A DNA stretch of 64,000 nt from Progne subis subis (GCA_022316685.1 JAKJHU010000026.1:2364001-2428000), one strand, 5' to 3'; counted from the stretch's first letter, positions 1-13,395 are shown. Program-made: numbers and translations. The notes: generated by a model from the letters alone, not told the origin.

Positions 1-3000
1 TTGGTAAAGTAGGATGTGCTGTTGCACCTGTACAGAAGCCTTTTCAACAAGCATTTCAGCCTTGCTTTTCTGAAGCCCACTCTGACTGGTCTGACGCCTC
101 GCTGAGGAACAAATCCCAGCTACACTTTGACCACAAGCAGTTGAGAGGTCTGGGCTGCTCAGACCTCAGCAGTTGGAGCTCAGGTCCTCTATTCCCATGA
201 GCCACAGACTCACTGAGCGGCTTCCACCAGCAGCCCCAGCTACATCCTGTTTACGTGCTCCGCTAAAACTCAGGGGCAATATCCTGGGTTCAGGACAAGC
301 ACCTCTTCACAACACCAGCTCCAACAGATGAGACACTTGGGCAGCCCAGCAGCCTGCCCCATACACGTGTGGTCCCTCAGGGTGTGCACAAGGCAGCGCA
401 CCGCAGCTCAAAGGCAAGAATGGGAACCCAGGGAAACCTGCTGAGGATTAAACACATCATGTCTACATCTAGCCAGAAAAGCGTGGCTTTCTGGCCTGCA
501 GCAAGTGGGTAGCAGCAGCACTGAGGCACATTTGGGAAGCTTGGGCTGATGTTATCAAGCCTTGGGCAGACGTTATCAGGCTTGCAGCGTCATAGAGAAT
601 GTGTCTAACACAGGTTATGAAACAACTTGAGGTATTGGGGAGCCAGTACTACATTCCCAGGACCTAAGCATCCTTAAAAAAAAATAAATAAAAATACTAA
701 AAATCCAGGTGGTAAGGAGGAGGGGAGTCATACTCCTCTATGCCTGAAGCCCACCTATGTTGCCTGGCTTCTAGAAGCAGGCTTGGGAAATGGAGTGACA
801 TCTTTGCCAGAGCAGGGATGTCCCAGTGAATGGCAGGCAACACAGCGTCCTTCCATGCTCTCCCTCCTTGCCTTTGGCAATTCGGATGAACACTGGAAGA
901 GCCAACACTGCCACTAAAGTCCTAAGCTGGAAGGCTAATGTTAGCAACTTCCCACACTAATTTGTACACTGCAAATCACAATAATCACTGAGCAACTCCA
1001 GATTGCCTGTCTGGAGATCACCTGATGAAAACACAACCCATTAAGCAGAACATAATGGCACACTTTATCATTAGAGGGCAGAGCACAGGCTTATTCTCAT
1101 GCACCTGAGGCAAAAGGCTGGCAAGCACAACGGATCCTCATGGGGAGCCCGGGGGATGCAGAGGTATGTTGCTGTGAATGCTGAGCTCTGCCTGAGCTCA
1201 GCCTGCCTCCTCACACAGAACATGCGTGACCAGCCTCACTGTGGGAAGGGTTTGGTAACTCAGAAGGATATGTGCACTTCTTTTGGTGCATAATATCTGA
1301 TGCCTTTTGCCCTCTGACTTTCTGAAGCTCACTGCCTTGCATGCAACAATGAAATGCACATCTTAAAAAACAAGAGCAGGCAGGCAACAGCACTTTAATT
1401 AAATCCCAGCGGTGTATGAAAGCATTCGTAATATACAAACTGGTACTGTGCTTCTACACAGAAAAGGAAAAGATTCTTTGCTGAAGAGTTACGGGAGCTT
1501 TAGTCAACAGAACGGAACTAAGAACCTAAGTAAAAGAGTAATCTTGGTAACACCGTTTACATACATTTTCTCTATTTTTAGAAGAGAGGGAGTGGCACGA
1601 AAAGAGTTGAAGAGCGACCCTCAGTTAGACTCCCCAGCACACCTGTGAAGAGACACACAGGTCTATACACAGGGGGGGGGAGTTTATTCCACTTTCCATT
1701 TATTTATTTTAGAATTAATCCACATTACCACCATCTGAAAAAAGGATACTAAGAGGACTCTCTGAAATTATTACACCTATCTACAATCCTGAAGAGTGTC
1801 CTTTTCCCCATTTTCCTATATCATCTTTTTTTTGTCCTATGTACCCTGATCAATATTTTGGGATGCCTGGGAGGAAACACTCCCTGAGACTTTGGTGTAC
1901 ACTTCTCTTGGGCCTGGAGCAGACAGGAGAACTGCTAGCTCTTCCCATTCCCTCCTCCTCCAATGATTACCTTCTTCTCCTCCTTCCCAAATCAGGAACT
2001 CAGAAAAGACTCCCAACCAATCTTAGAACTCAGCCACAAACAAAGATATAAAACACACAAGATTTAATCACCATTGTCTTCAAATGTTTTTCAATTTTCT
2101 CTTGAATATGAAGAGACTGTGTCAATCTGCAAAGGATAGAAGCCTATCTATATTTATATATTTATATAAAAAATATAAAACCCCTATATTTATAAACTAA
2201 GTAACTTGTTACTCAATTCAAAATTCATTGTTTGTAAATGATTTATAAACAGGATCTAACCTAGCAACCATAAAACAAACATAAAGGTGTCAGTTAATAT
2301 GAAATAGATGATTATGAGTTACTTCTCAAACCTGTGATCGTATGTTTTTAAAGAAAAATAAATTGCATCGGGCAGTTGAAAGCACCTAATTCACTTTGCC
2401 AACACACAGGACAAGGAAAATTAGGTGGCAGTAGTGGAAGAGAAATTAAATCCCAGCCTGGTCTCCTCCTCAGCTGTTGCATAGTATGAGCAGAAGACTG
2501 TCAATCAGGGCTAATCTCCTCTTTCCCAGAGGCAATGTGACACCAAAGCAGGCTGCACAGGTGGCATTTTACACTACTGCAGAAGGTGCAACTTAGTATA
2601 AAAGAGTTTGGTATCCATATTAAAGGAAGATTTAGCAATAAAGTTTATTGCTAAATAGTAGGTAAAGTTAGAAATCCATGAAGTTCAGATAAAAGCATTT
2701 CCTGCATGCACTTTGAACACTTTTTCATTTTATCAACTTTAAACTTCTCTCGGAAACAAGGTGATGGATTGTCTGCAATGCTCCCCACTGCAGAGCCCAG
2801 TCACTGCTGATGAATACCAATGGTATGCAGCAGTTGCAAGGTAAAAAGGCAGCCTGAAACACTGCATTCATTATGTTCAGCCGCCCAAGGTCACAACCCT
2901 GTGAAAAGCAATCTCCTGCTTTTTTGCTTACTCCACTTCTCCCTGACCAGATACATTTCCTTGCAGTAATGCTACCCTTATTAGGGTATCTGTTTTAATT

Positions 3001-4085
3001 CTTATGCACTTGTGCAACTATAAAATGAAACATCTAGAGGGCAAGTCAGCAGAGTCATTATGGCAAGTCATTATTGCTTTTACTGGTATTTTTCCTACAC
3101 ATTACATTAAAAAAAATTAGTCCTTTGAAGTTCATTCACTACTGAACTGTCAGAAGGGAATACCATTAGCAGGAAACAGAGAGCATGTCTTCTATATGAG
3201 CAAACGCTCTCTCCTCCTGTCATAGACACTTGCACATCATACTCTGTAATTGCATATTGTTCCATCTCACATCTACAGACAAACCCCAAGGCAGTCATAC
3301 AAAGCAGCTCACAGTTTCCTTGGATGTGCAGTGACACGCCTTTCCTCATGGCTTGCAGCACCTTTCCAAAGAAGCTTAAAATCTGCACTCCACCTTTCAA
3401 CAGAAAGGTGCGTCACGTTTCCTCATTTGCAGGCACACCTAGAGACTTGACACATTCCCATTCTGCATCCTTGTTTCCATCCAAGGATAGGCATCTACTG
3501 TATGACTCTAGTATTCAATTTTTTTTTCTTTCTTTCTTCAATGCATGTTTACAAGAGCTGGTAATTGTCAAAAGGAAAAATTACTACCTCAGCAGTAGTA
3601 ATTATGGAGGGAGCAGGAGAAGCAGAAACACAGAGAAGTTACTTCTGTAATTTTAATTTTTTTTTGCACACATGCATGTTTTACTGTATAGCAGGTTATT
3701 GAAGATTTAATTCAAAATGAAACCACAAAGCAATGAGAAGAGCTTAACCAAAGAGAAGTGATTTAAAGCATTACCCCCGGACAAAATAGGCATTTATCTT
3801 AGAGATAACCAGGAGTAAGGAAATACATCTGGGTTCAGACTCTCTTCTGGTTTACTACATCCAGTGTGAAAAGCATTATTAAACCAGGGCTGAGCAGCTG
3901 CCTGTCAGCAGGCAAACGACCTCCTCAGCCAAACGATTTTGACTATACACTGTAATCCCCCTAGAGATGCACCATTCATACATCATGGTGGGAACCCTTT
4001 GCACCTAAGCCCTTCTCAGTAGCCAAGGGGACTAGCTCAAGCAAGCAGTGAAATGCAGCAGGGAGGCAGAATTTCCCTTTCCCCG
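1..4085. other. Non-coding unique sequence
   Basis: No gene or recognisable mobile element is visible. There is a short duplicated motif (GA-C/T-GTTATCA-A/G-GC-T type) at about 545-586, a G9 run at 1672-1680 and a very AT-rich patch at about 2140-2210 made of TATTTATA repeats. The open frames here are at most 108 codons and look random. Confidence 0.5.
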
Positions 4086-4110
4086 CCCCCCCCCCCCCCC
4101 CCCCCCCCCC
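4086..4110. repeat. Poly(C) homopolymer, 25 bp
   Basis: Twenty-five consecutive C residues follow CCCCG and precede TTTT. A C run of this length on the plus strand is rare. The minus strand carries G25, which could form a G-quadruplex, and the C strand an i-motif. It is likely to be length-variable and prone to sequencing error. Confidence 0.95.
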
Positions 4111-4382
4111 TTTTCTCCAGGATCAGGTCTGAAATAACATCACATTCTGTACTAACTGATGTGACCTACTTGGGTCAAGATGCCAAACTCAGCCAGGAAG
4201 GAGATCCTGTTTCCTTCACACAAACACCTGCCAGCTGTAACTGACAGTCACGTTTCTTCCAGCCTGGAAGAACCTGCAAGTGCCAGCTGTGGAAAGCTGT
4301 GCTTCCCCATATTAGAAAAACTGGAGACCACAGGAAGGACTGGCAAGAACGCAGCTGGTTTGAGACAGAGATGTATGAGACA

Positions 4383-4832
4383 AAGAAAGGCCACGAAGAT
4401 GCCTGGGGGTATGGAGCAACTCCTACAAACCGGGAGAGTTGGAGTTGTTTAGACCGGAGAATAGAAGGCCCCAGGGAAACCTTTTTATGGTCTTTCAGTA
4501 CCTAGAGTGGGCTTACAAGAAAGCTGAAGAAAGACTTTTTGAAAGAGCGGGTAGTGTAAGCACAAGGAGGAACAGCTTTAAACTGAGAGAGGTTATGTTT
4601 ACATCAAATATAAGGAAGAAACTCTTTACTGTGAGGTTGCCCAGAGAACCTGTGGACACCCCCTGCCTGGAAGTGTTCAAAGTAGAGCCTGGATGGGATT
4701 TCGAGCAACCTGGTCTAGTGGAAGGCGTCTCTGACCAAGGAAGGGGAGGGTGCATGCAGAGGAGGGTTGGAACTACATGGTTTTTACGGTCCATTCCACC
4801 CCAGACAATTCTACGACTCTATGATATCCAAA
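4383..4832 (+). mobile_element. CR1 LINE, 5'-truncated, ORF2 C-terminus and 3' tail
   Basis: The DNA matches the 3' part of avian CR1. A decayed reading frame retains FQYLEWAYKKAEERLF, then FKLREVMF and NIRKKLFTVR, which correspond to the conserved C-terminal end of the CR1 reverse-transcriptase ORF. It then runs through the GGAAGTGTTCAA and GAGCAACCTGGTCTAGTGG stretches and ends in the CR1 tail (TTCTACGACTCTATGAT). The copy is diverged and frameshifted, so it is inactive. The left border is approximate. Confidence 0.88.
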
Positions 4833-5091
4833 ACTGAAATTCAGCAGACTTTCAGGCTGGTGAAAGTAATGAAATGCAGAGATGTAGGGGGTGATTATTT
4901 GCACATGAAGCGGAAGTATCTTTGTGGCGAGCTCAACATGTACCACCAGGCAGGGGGATCGAGCTGCTGGCGAGAGCTAACAAGACCATAGCCAAGAGCA
5001 AGCTGGTCTTTCCACTCTACACATCTTGCCTTCAAGAAGTAGTCGTATTTCACACATCATCCAATACCTGAGACTACCCACAAACGTAACA

Positions 5092-5395
5092 TCACAGAAT
5101 CATTTAGGTTGAGAAAGACATCTAAGATCATTGACTACTCAAGTGCATACCTAAGTGTCACAATACCTCCAGGTATTGTGATTCCATCACATCCCTTCGC
5201 ATCCTGATACAAAGCTTGACAACACACTCGGTGAAAAAAAATTTGCTTATATCCAATCTAGACCTTCCCTGGTGCAACTGGAGGCAGTTTCCTCTTGTCC
5301 CATCATTTGTTACTTGTGGGAAGAGACCAACGCCACCCGGCTACCACTTCCTTACAGGTATTTGTAGAGAGACACCATTATCAGTCAACAGACAG
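5092..5395 (-). mobile_element. CR1 LINE 3' fragment (reverse orientation)
   Basis: The plus strand begins ATCACAGAATCATTTAGGTTGAG, the reverse complement of a CR1 3' end. Further in, CGGTGAAAAAAAATTTGCTTATATCC and the CTTCCCTGGTGCAACTGGAGGC block are standard CR1 3' sequence in reverse. It is diverged by many substitutions and lacks a usable reading frame. It lies only about 260 bp from the plus-strand CR1 at 4.4-4.8 kb, in opposite orientation. Confidence 0.82.
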
Positions 5396-5697
5396 ACAAT
5401 ATGCACAGATCACAGAGCAACCTAACGTCTGACAAAAACATAATTTTCTCCTACAAGGTAGCTGCTCCAGCAAATTTACACATTCCTGCTCTGCATCTCC
5501 CAGCTTCCTTGCTCACCCTGCCACCCAAAAAGTATGCTGGAAGCTATGAGTCAACACACTGGACAGCAGGTTCTCACAAGCAACCCTCATTGACCCTAAA
5601 GCCCAGGGCACCATGACTGTTCTCTTCAGTTACCTCTGAAAGTCTACTCAGCAGCATGAACAGTTTACATGGAAATTCATTTTACTTTGCAATGAAA

Positions 5698-5757
5698 TAC
5701 ATCAACCAACTCCTCTGTAAACGTTTGAATTAAATCAACCAACTCCTCTGCAAACGT
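5698..5757. repeat. Two-copy direct duplication, 33-bp period
   Basis: A 24-bp block beginning ATCAACCAACTCCTCTG occurs at 5701-5724 and again at 5734-5757 with a single base difference (T versus C). The two are separated by a 9-bp AT-rich linker. This looks like a local slippage duplication. Confidence 0.9.
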
Positions 5758-6002
5758 CAGCCCAGACAATTCCATAAACATCTGCTTCCCACAGCGTGGT
5801 GCAGTTTCCCAGTCTGTGAGACCTGGGAGGGCTTTGCAAGCTTTCCATCACAAGGATGATGCTTTAAATTATCAATGAAGAAGCTGACTGCACAATAATT
5901 TCATGTCAAAGTATCAGTGTGCCTAAATTAATAAGCAAGTGCAGCACTCAAAATGTAGTATTACTGATTCTTCCATGCCCAGAGAGGTGCTTATTCTTAA
6001 AT

Positions 6003-6042
6003 TAAAAAACAAAACAAAAACAAAACAAAACAAACAAAAAAA
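6003..6042. repeat. A-rich simple repeat (CAAAA/CAAA)n
   Basis: Irregular AAAAC and AAAC units run for about 40 bp. This is low-complexity sequence with no function implied. The same A-with-C composition recurs at 26.4, 45.7 and 46.4 kb. Confidence 0.85.
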
Positions 6043-9000
6043 CAGCCCTAAGCCCTAAAAGCAGAAGTAGTAATCCAAACAAAAATCAGAGCAAATGGGC
6101 TTCATAGCAGGCCTGCAGAAGCTCAAACTGGGAATTTTCCATGACTGCTTCACACAGTGCTATTAAAACATATTTAATTGTGTATGCTCATTATCAGATT
6201 TTTATGGAACAAAAGAATGCAAGTGCAAAACAGATATAAATGCCTTCCTCTGCCTATACTCAGACAGTTTCTTTTACTACTTTTCACGCTAATAATAAAG
6301 TCATTCCTCATATTACTATGCTGTCAATAAAAGGAAAAAAAAAAAAGAAACCAGCTATTTTTTCTGTTTGGGTGGTGGTTTTTGCCTTGTTTTGTTGAGA
6401 TTTTTTTTAAGAACTCTTAGGTAAAATAAAATTCCCTAAACACTACTGAAAAAAACCCAACTTTTCCACAAATCCTGAAGCATGGAATTGTGCAAAGTGA
6501 AGCATTTTTGGCTAATTAGTGTAGAACAGAAGAGGATTCAGAAAATCCTCCTTAGTTAGAAAGAGCACATGTTTGATTTCAGCTGATGTGAATGTGACAC
6601 AAATCCAAGAATGAATAATTGCTTCTACAGCCCAGACCTTCTCTGAGAAAAATGCTCCAACTTGGTCACCTGGAGGGGTACTCAACCCTTCTGAATTACC
6701 TTCAGAAATGTAATTTCTAAAAAAGTGAATGGTTTCAAGCATGTGACTAATTATTCATAATGCTTTAGCCAAAATTGTATTTTTACTCTTCAAAAAACAA
6801 ACACAACAGTCTCTTATCATTAATCTCAGTGGCAAAACAACTGAGAAGCATCTTGCTCATGATTACCAAAATACCCAGCCTCACAAGACAGTTTCACTGA
6901 AGCAAAGCTCTGAACTCTAGGAAGTAGGAAACATGAAAAGACGCTTAGGCTTTACTCCAAATAAATGTTGCAGTAGCAATGCATTCCTACACTGCCAGCT
7001 CTGTATTAGCTTCCTCCAAGCTTTTACTGGGCTGGTCTAAAAGACTTGGCCTTAAAAATAACCAATTTTCTTTTCAAAGAAGTCATAAATCATCATCTCA
7101 AAGTGGAGCAATAACTTTCTGCTTACCGCACACTGCTACCTCTAACCCCCGATGCAGCATATGAAATACTTCATTCTGCAGGCACGAACAGAGATTTCCT
7201 CACCTCTAAGGAAATTAATCTTGAGTCCTCAGAGCAGTGTGCAGTGGAAAATATTGCAAGCCACAGGGACCATGTGCCTGCTGCTCCTCCTCTGAGCAAG
7301 TTACCTAGAACTTGGCCCCTGCCCCCAGCAGATCTAGTTTTATTTGTGTGGGTGCAAACTCCCAGGGAGGGCAAGAGCCTTATTTATACACTACACCTCT
7401 CCCACCTAGGGAAAGGGAGAAACATAATGGAAAATGAAAATGCTGTAGTAACTGGACAATCACGATGAAAGCAGAGTGAAGCTTCTGTTGAGGCTGCAGC
7501 ACTTCCCCATGTGCAGCAACGCAGTTTAAATCATTCAAATCCCACGACAGCACTCACATGATGTCACCTTCCCCTCATTGCTCATGAGCCACTCTTCCTA
7601 CAGTTTCACTGTTGTTTCAAGTACCAACTTGCCTTTATTTTGAAGAAATTACTATAATTTCATCATAATTCTAGCTGCTTACCCATAAGATGAGCACAGC
7701 TCAATTCTGGCAGCATGTTTATCACTGAACACAGATTTTTTGAAGAGCTACAACACAACATTGTTTTGGTCATGTTTTCTGCTCCCTTTCATGTTCAGAG
7801 AGACACGAGCGTATTTGTCTATGCACAAATGTGCACAGATCCTCAGAACTGCTGTGTATATTTTCAGATACACACATGGTTTCACGATATTCTCTTCTCA
7901 CAGGAGTCAAATCCACACCTCACGTTCACATAAGCAAGATTTCATTTGCACAGAACTACAGAATCTAGGCCCATAGCTAGTATGAAGAGACACTTGCTCC
8001 ATTTTCAGTCATCCAGAACACATTAAGACCCACCTCAAACATATCCAATTTCCAGAGGTAATACACAACTTCAGCCAACTTGCAAGAAGCTTGTTTGGGT
8101 TTTTTTTGCCTAATATGCTGTACAAGTTTTTCCCTCAGCTAAAACTGCATCCATTTATTTTTTGTTGAAAAAATATTTATGGACATGTTTGCAGAAATAA
8201 AAGGTGTGAATCATTCAGTGGTTCTTCTCTTGCAAAATAAAAAGCTTCCAGCAGAAATCTTCCCCAGCAAGTTGATTCTTGAATATTCCAAGACTGAGCA
8301 TGGGTTGGTGATGGATCACCATGAGTGCACACACATCCACACCTGCTGTTCCGGAGGCGGCTGCATGAGTAACACGGAGTAACATGAGTAACATGCTGCA
8401 CCACAGGTGTGGAGCACTGCTTGCCCGTAAAACTCAGTTACCACTTTACACAATAATGTGGAATGTCACATGAAACTTCTTACTGCTCATTTGGAGCAAA
8501 GAGCAACGTCCAGTTCTTCTTTAAGTCTATTTTCTACACCATGTTTCCAACTTGGGACTTTTTGCTCCTAACAGCAGCTCTCATGATACCATCTGGTGCC
8601 AGAGAGACAAAGGCTGATGTGTAATTACCCCTATCCTGCCCTGAGGCAATTCTGTTGCATTGGCACAGGTAGGAATGACATGGCACCTGCTCCTTTACTC
8701 TCAACTACATTCACTTAGTTTCTGATAATTTAAAGGAAACATCATTGAACTTGGCCTTCTGTATGCCAATATGGCAGCAGTTTTTTGTAGTCTTTCAAAG
8801 ACAGTAGTCTATTAAGGACAAAAACAAACAAAAAAATCTCCTATGGATCTTGTGGATCAGTTTTGAACATCTTCCCTGAAAAAGGCACCAGGGGTAAATA
8901 CTCTTCCCTCAATAAATGCCATGCTGTATAGGTAAGGAGACAGCTTGGTGGCTTAACTTAAAGAAATTAAGTAGAAATGAAAAACTGATTTCTGTCTTTC

Positions 9001-9445
9001 CAAGGACATGTGTGCAATAAAAGCAGCTCTACGGTCAATGTCCAAATCAATGGAACAATGATCCTGAGATGGGTTAAGAAGTAGTGGTAAGTTAGACAAG
9101 TCATCTGCTAACAATGCCACGTCTTTGTGTGAAGAGCACAGAGACATGACTGTGGCAGAGGCTTCCTGCCCTCATCCCTGACAGGATGGACACGGCTGCA
9201 GAGGCCACGCCGGGCTGTGCCTCCCACTGCTGCCCACATGGGAGCTACAGCAGCCATGCAGAGGGGCCCTGCAGTGTGCATTGCAGATTTGCAGAAGCTG
9301 TGCTTGGACCATGGTCACTGCTACTTCAATACAACTTGTACCAAGATCAGCAGTAGTTACCTCCTGGATTTTAATCATTTTTTCCTGGTTACTGTTAAGG
9401 GCATTTTTGGGAGTTTCCTGAGTCCCAATAGATGCAGTGTTCACA

Positions 9446-9545
9446 GTCATAGACTGGTTTATGTTGGAAAGGACCTTTAACGATCATCTAGTTCTACTTT
9501 CCCTGTCACAGTTAGGGACATCTTTACCTAAGTGTTCATTAACTC
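9446..9545 (-). mobile_element. Short CR1 LINE 3' remnant (reverse orientation)
   Basis: The plus-strand text CATAGACTGGTTTATGTTGG, followed by AAAGGACCTTTAACGATCATCTAGTTC, is the reverse complement of the CR1 3' terminus (GAACTAGATGATCTTTAAGGTCC). Only about 100 bp are recognisable. Confidence 0.75.
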
Positions 9546-12435
9546 TCCCACAGCAAGCTTGGATTGTGATGTGTAAGAAGCCAAGTGACTTGCACTCAGC
9601 TAGAAATGAAAAACCGGAGGTATTTCAGAAAATGCTTCATTTTAAACACGTTATGACTCTACTCTTACTCAGGTGGGACTGTGTCCCATTTTCATCATGG
9701 GATTACCATGCCTTTACTTATTTTAAGTAGAACAACATCAGGAGCTAAAGTTCCATAGAAAAAATTACACAACCCGGTACTATGCAGGTCTAGGTGTCAA
9801 ATTTTAGAAAACCAAGCCTCAACACTAACTCCCACTGCTTGTTTTGGGTTTGTTATCTTTAGACATGATCACATAGCTCAGCTATACATCACCAAAACCC
9901 TAAAACTGTTCTGTGCCTTTAAACCTACCCACCCACAAGACTTTGCTTACCCAGCAACTTCCTGCTGCTGCCCCATCAGAAACCGCTATTGCAGCCACTC
10001 GTTAGGGAACTGCCAGTATCTACTGTTCAGGGAAGCAAAACTCACTGGGAACATTCTGCTCACCTGCATCCCCCATGGCTCAGGAGAGACCTTCATAACA
10101 GCTGCCCCAGCCTCAGAAGAGCTGCTGGGCAAAATGCACACAGGGAGCTGGAATCCACAATGAGAAGGACACTCAGTGCTAAGCTTTGGACTCAGGATAA
10201 ACCAAGAGCATTGCATCTTTATTATTACTTTCCAGTGAAGCCCGACACATGTAACATGTCCACAAACACACTCAGCGTTAAGGGGGAAAGAGGACACAAC
10301 ACATGTCACTGCTCGGTCAGCCCACACCAAGGCAGAAGAAATGTAGCTCTGAAGATGAACATTCCAGTTCTGCACCACTAAGTCAAAGAGAGGTTAATTA
10401 TTACTCAGCTATTCAGGCAAGCCCTAAAATCCTTCACTTAATTGGGCAAAAATACAGCTAAGCATAGAAGGGAGTTGCTTCTTAAACAAGGACTTTTAAA
10501 CTAAAAGTGTAATTTGTGGGTTCAACACTGTACACAGTGCAATAAAGACACAGAAAGACCCAGACTGCACTTGGTGCCCTTCTAAATAAGGTTAATTCCA
10601 ACACCTGGAGCCTAGGAAAAATAGCCATCTGTCTGAAGTGGTGCCCAAACTCCACAGGCAACCCCTGGAGTCTTGAAGACTCTGCCAGGGTCCCCAGGGC
10701 AGTCTCAATGCATTGCTACTTCAGGCAGGTTTGTTGCATCCTCCTCATTTCCATGCTATTGTCCCCAGGTGGAAAATCAGTCTGCTTCTTCATGAGGTTG
10801 CAAATCCATGTTTCATTTTTCAAAAGACAAGGCCAACTGACCCATGGCTGCACATTAGCTACTCCCTACACCATTTCCATATTGATCACATGATCAGAGA
10901 TTTAGGTTAAAAACAAAATTCAGAGTTTTATCAGAACTGTAAATGTACTGACAGAATAGACACTCTCCAGCAGGGAACATAACTTACTAAAACTGAAATG
11001 ATTCATAAACTCGTATATTTATTTCAGACTCGGGCCAAACAGCTTTTGTCACTTATCCAAGTACGCTTGAAAACCTTCCTTTGAGCAGAAAACGCCACAA
11101 GTGGAGCTATTTTTAAAGCCATCTAAAAAACGGCAGGGCGTGACATACCTTACTTTTTACCACATGGTAAAGATGAAAAACTGGAACAACTTCTCTCTTT
11201 TATCAGTCTGAGGGCCTAAATGAGTAACTTTATTTATAGCCACCAATGGCTACTACTTCTGACCTTATTTTTTCTCCTCAACAAACCACCTTTCCATCAG
11301 GGAATATAAGCTTTCAGCAATTCAGACATTTATGTTATTCTTGCTCAATATGGCTTTGGAGCTGTGAACAAGCTTCCTAGGTCACTGGGAAAAATAAACA
11401 AACAAACAGCAATTTATTTATTTATTTATTTATTTTTACTGCTTCAGTTAATTTCAACTACAAAGGTCAGAAAGAGGGAGAAGCTACACAAACTAATCAA
11501 ATTTTTTTTTGCTTCTCACCTTGAAGCAGTTCCTCGCCATATATTTCCTCCTGTGCAGTCACAGCAGCTGTGCCAAATAATTTACTTATATTGAAGAAAT
11601 GCAAAAAATACATGTAATATACAAGAATTGTAGGTAACATCAGCATTAGTAAGAAACAACAGGTTAACAGAAGGCACAAATATCCTGTTTAGATCTACAT
11701 CAGTAAACAATACAAGGTATTCTCTTCCCCCACGCCTTTCCTTTCCATTGGCACATAGGGAAGGGAAGGAACAGCACAGCATTGTGGCTGCAGTACAATA
11801 AAATACCAGCAAGCTAAATAAATATACACACCCACAAAGGAACCAGCACCTGAGAGAGTCATACCTTTGAGCTAGCTGACACAACCTTTTCTTTTTCAAA
11901 GCACACACAAGGAGCATCCTAACCTCCCAGTGGTCTCAGACACTTCCACAAGTGAAGATGTAAAGAGCAAACATCCCAATGGCCTCAGGTACAGACTACC
12001 TCCAGCGGCCTCAGCAGCAAAGCGTTTGCCAAGTGATAGAGAACTCTTGACAATTTTTCCCTTTTCTAACAGTTACAAAGATCTGATAAAAATCCAGGTC
12101 CTTCTTGAAAAACAACTGGTAATACCACAACTGGACTTCTGGAGAGAAAGAGCCATTCGCTGACTATTAGTTCCTCTGGTAGAGCATCTGGAATGAAATG
12201 AGTGGAAAAGATGATCACACAGTAACAAAAAGTAGGAACTTCAGTTCTCGGCAGAGGGAAAATTTTATTACAATCATTTTTGCCACCCATGAAGCACTAT
12301 TAAGAAGCGCCAAAATCCTATTTTTTGCAACATGTTACAGCAACTTTCTTGAGAAAAAAACCCCCAGCTTTCTCCAATATGGCTATACCAATGCTTCTAC
12401 CATCTAGAAGCACATCATTGCTCAATACCACTAGG
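9546..12435. other. Non-coding sequence
   Basis: No gene or dated repeat was recognised apart from an ATTT tetranucleotide run at about 11411-11437 and a T9 run near 11500. Two overlapping 130-codon open frames on opposite strands at about 9986-10381 mirror each other. Neither has recognisable features and both are probably chance. Confidence 0.45.
11411..11437. repeat. (ATTT)n microsatellite
   Basis: Six perfect ATTT units and a degenerate end, probably length-variable. Confidence 0.9.

Positions 12436-12464
<29 letters not shown>
12436..12464. repeat. Poly(A) homopolymer, 29 bp
   Basis: Twenty-nine consecutive A residues occur about 45 bp left of a CR1 element. CR1 elements lack poly(A) tails, and no processed gene copy was recognised upstream, so the run is treated as simple repeat. 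Confidence 0.93.
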
Positions 12465-12466
<2 letters not shown>

Positions 12467-12504
12467 AAAAAGACTACTATAAGATGCCAGGCTTTCCAAA
12501 ATTT

Positions 12505-13395
12505 TGGCATTTATAATGGAAGGATCTGTTGACTCCCTCACAGGAAGACAGGTCCTGCAGAGAGACCTTGACAAATCAGAGGGCTGGTCAATCACCAACC
12601 ATATGAAGTTCAACAAGGAAAAGTGCCAGATTCTGCACATGGGATGGGGCAGCCCTGAATGTATGTGCAGGCTGGGGAGTAAGAAGCTGGAGAGCAGCAC
12701 TGTGGAAAGGGACCTGGTGGCCCTAGTTGATGGAAAGTTGGATATGAGTCTGTAGTGCCCTGGCATGCAGGAGGGACAATCCTGTCCTGAGGGGCATCAG
12801 GTACAGCATGGCCAGCCAGGTGAGGGAGGGGATTGTCCGGCTCTGCTCTGAGCTGGGGTGGCTTCAATCTTGAGTCCTGTGTACAGTTTTGGGTGCCACA
12901 ATATAAGAAAGGTATAAAGCCATTAAGGAGCATCCAAAGGAGGGCCACAAAGATGGTTAAGAATCTGGGGGGGAAGTTATACAAGGAGCAACTGAGATAG
13001 CTCAGTCTGTTGAGCCTGGAGAAGAGAAGAGTAAGGGGAGACCTCATCACTGCCTACAAATTCCTTCTGAGGGAAAGCAGAGGGAAAGCAGACTCTTCTC
13101 TCTGCTGCCCAGTGACAGAACCCGAGGGAATGACATGGAACTGTGTCAGGGGAAGTCTAGGTTGGGTATCAGGAAGAGGTTTCTTCACCCTGAGGGTTAC
13201 TGAGCACTGGAACAGGCTCCCCAGGGAAGTGGTCACAGCACTAAGTCTGACACAGATCAAGAAGCATTTAAATAATGCTTTCAGGCACATGGTGTGATTC
13301 TTGGGGCGTCTTATGCAGGACCAGGAGCTGGATTTCAATGATTCTTGAGGGTCTGGTCTCTTCCAGTTTAGGGTATTCTATGATTCCATAATACC
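12505..13395 (+). mobile_element. CR1 LINE, longest copy here: ORF2 C-terminal half and 3' end
   Basis: This is an 890-bp 5'-truncated CR1. The first frame (about 12504-12755) carries LQRDLDKSEGW, then MKFNKEKCQILHMG and ERDLVALVDGKLDMS, typical of CR1 reverse-transcriptase ORF2 downstream of the RT core. After frameshifts the sequence resumes with SLEKRRVRGDLITAYKFL and FFTLRVTEHWNRLPREVV. It ends with the CR1 3' terminal GGGTATTCTATGATTCC. Frameshifts and stops make it non-functional. A similar 3' end at 58.5-59.0 kb lies in the same orientation. Confidence 0.92.

Larger units (their letters stand above)
5396..9445. other. Non-coding sequence with small simple repeats
   Basis: No gene is supported. 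Contents are a 33-bp-period direct duplication at 5698-5757, an A-rich (CAAAA)-type tract at about 6003-6042, short A and T runs near 6330-6420, and otherwise unique AT-rich DNA. All open frames are below 93 codons with no recognisable similarity. Confidence 0.5.

Noticed and set aside
9986..10381. Two 130-codon frames on opposite strands over the same DNA
   Set aside because: They are near-exact antisense shadows of each other, with no recognisable domain and no other support for coding.
12436..12510. Poly(A) run taken as the tail of a retrocopy next to CR1
   Set aside because: It lies upstream, not downstream, of the plus-strand CR1, which ends without poly(A); no gene copy precedes the run.
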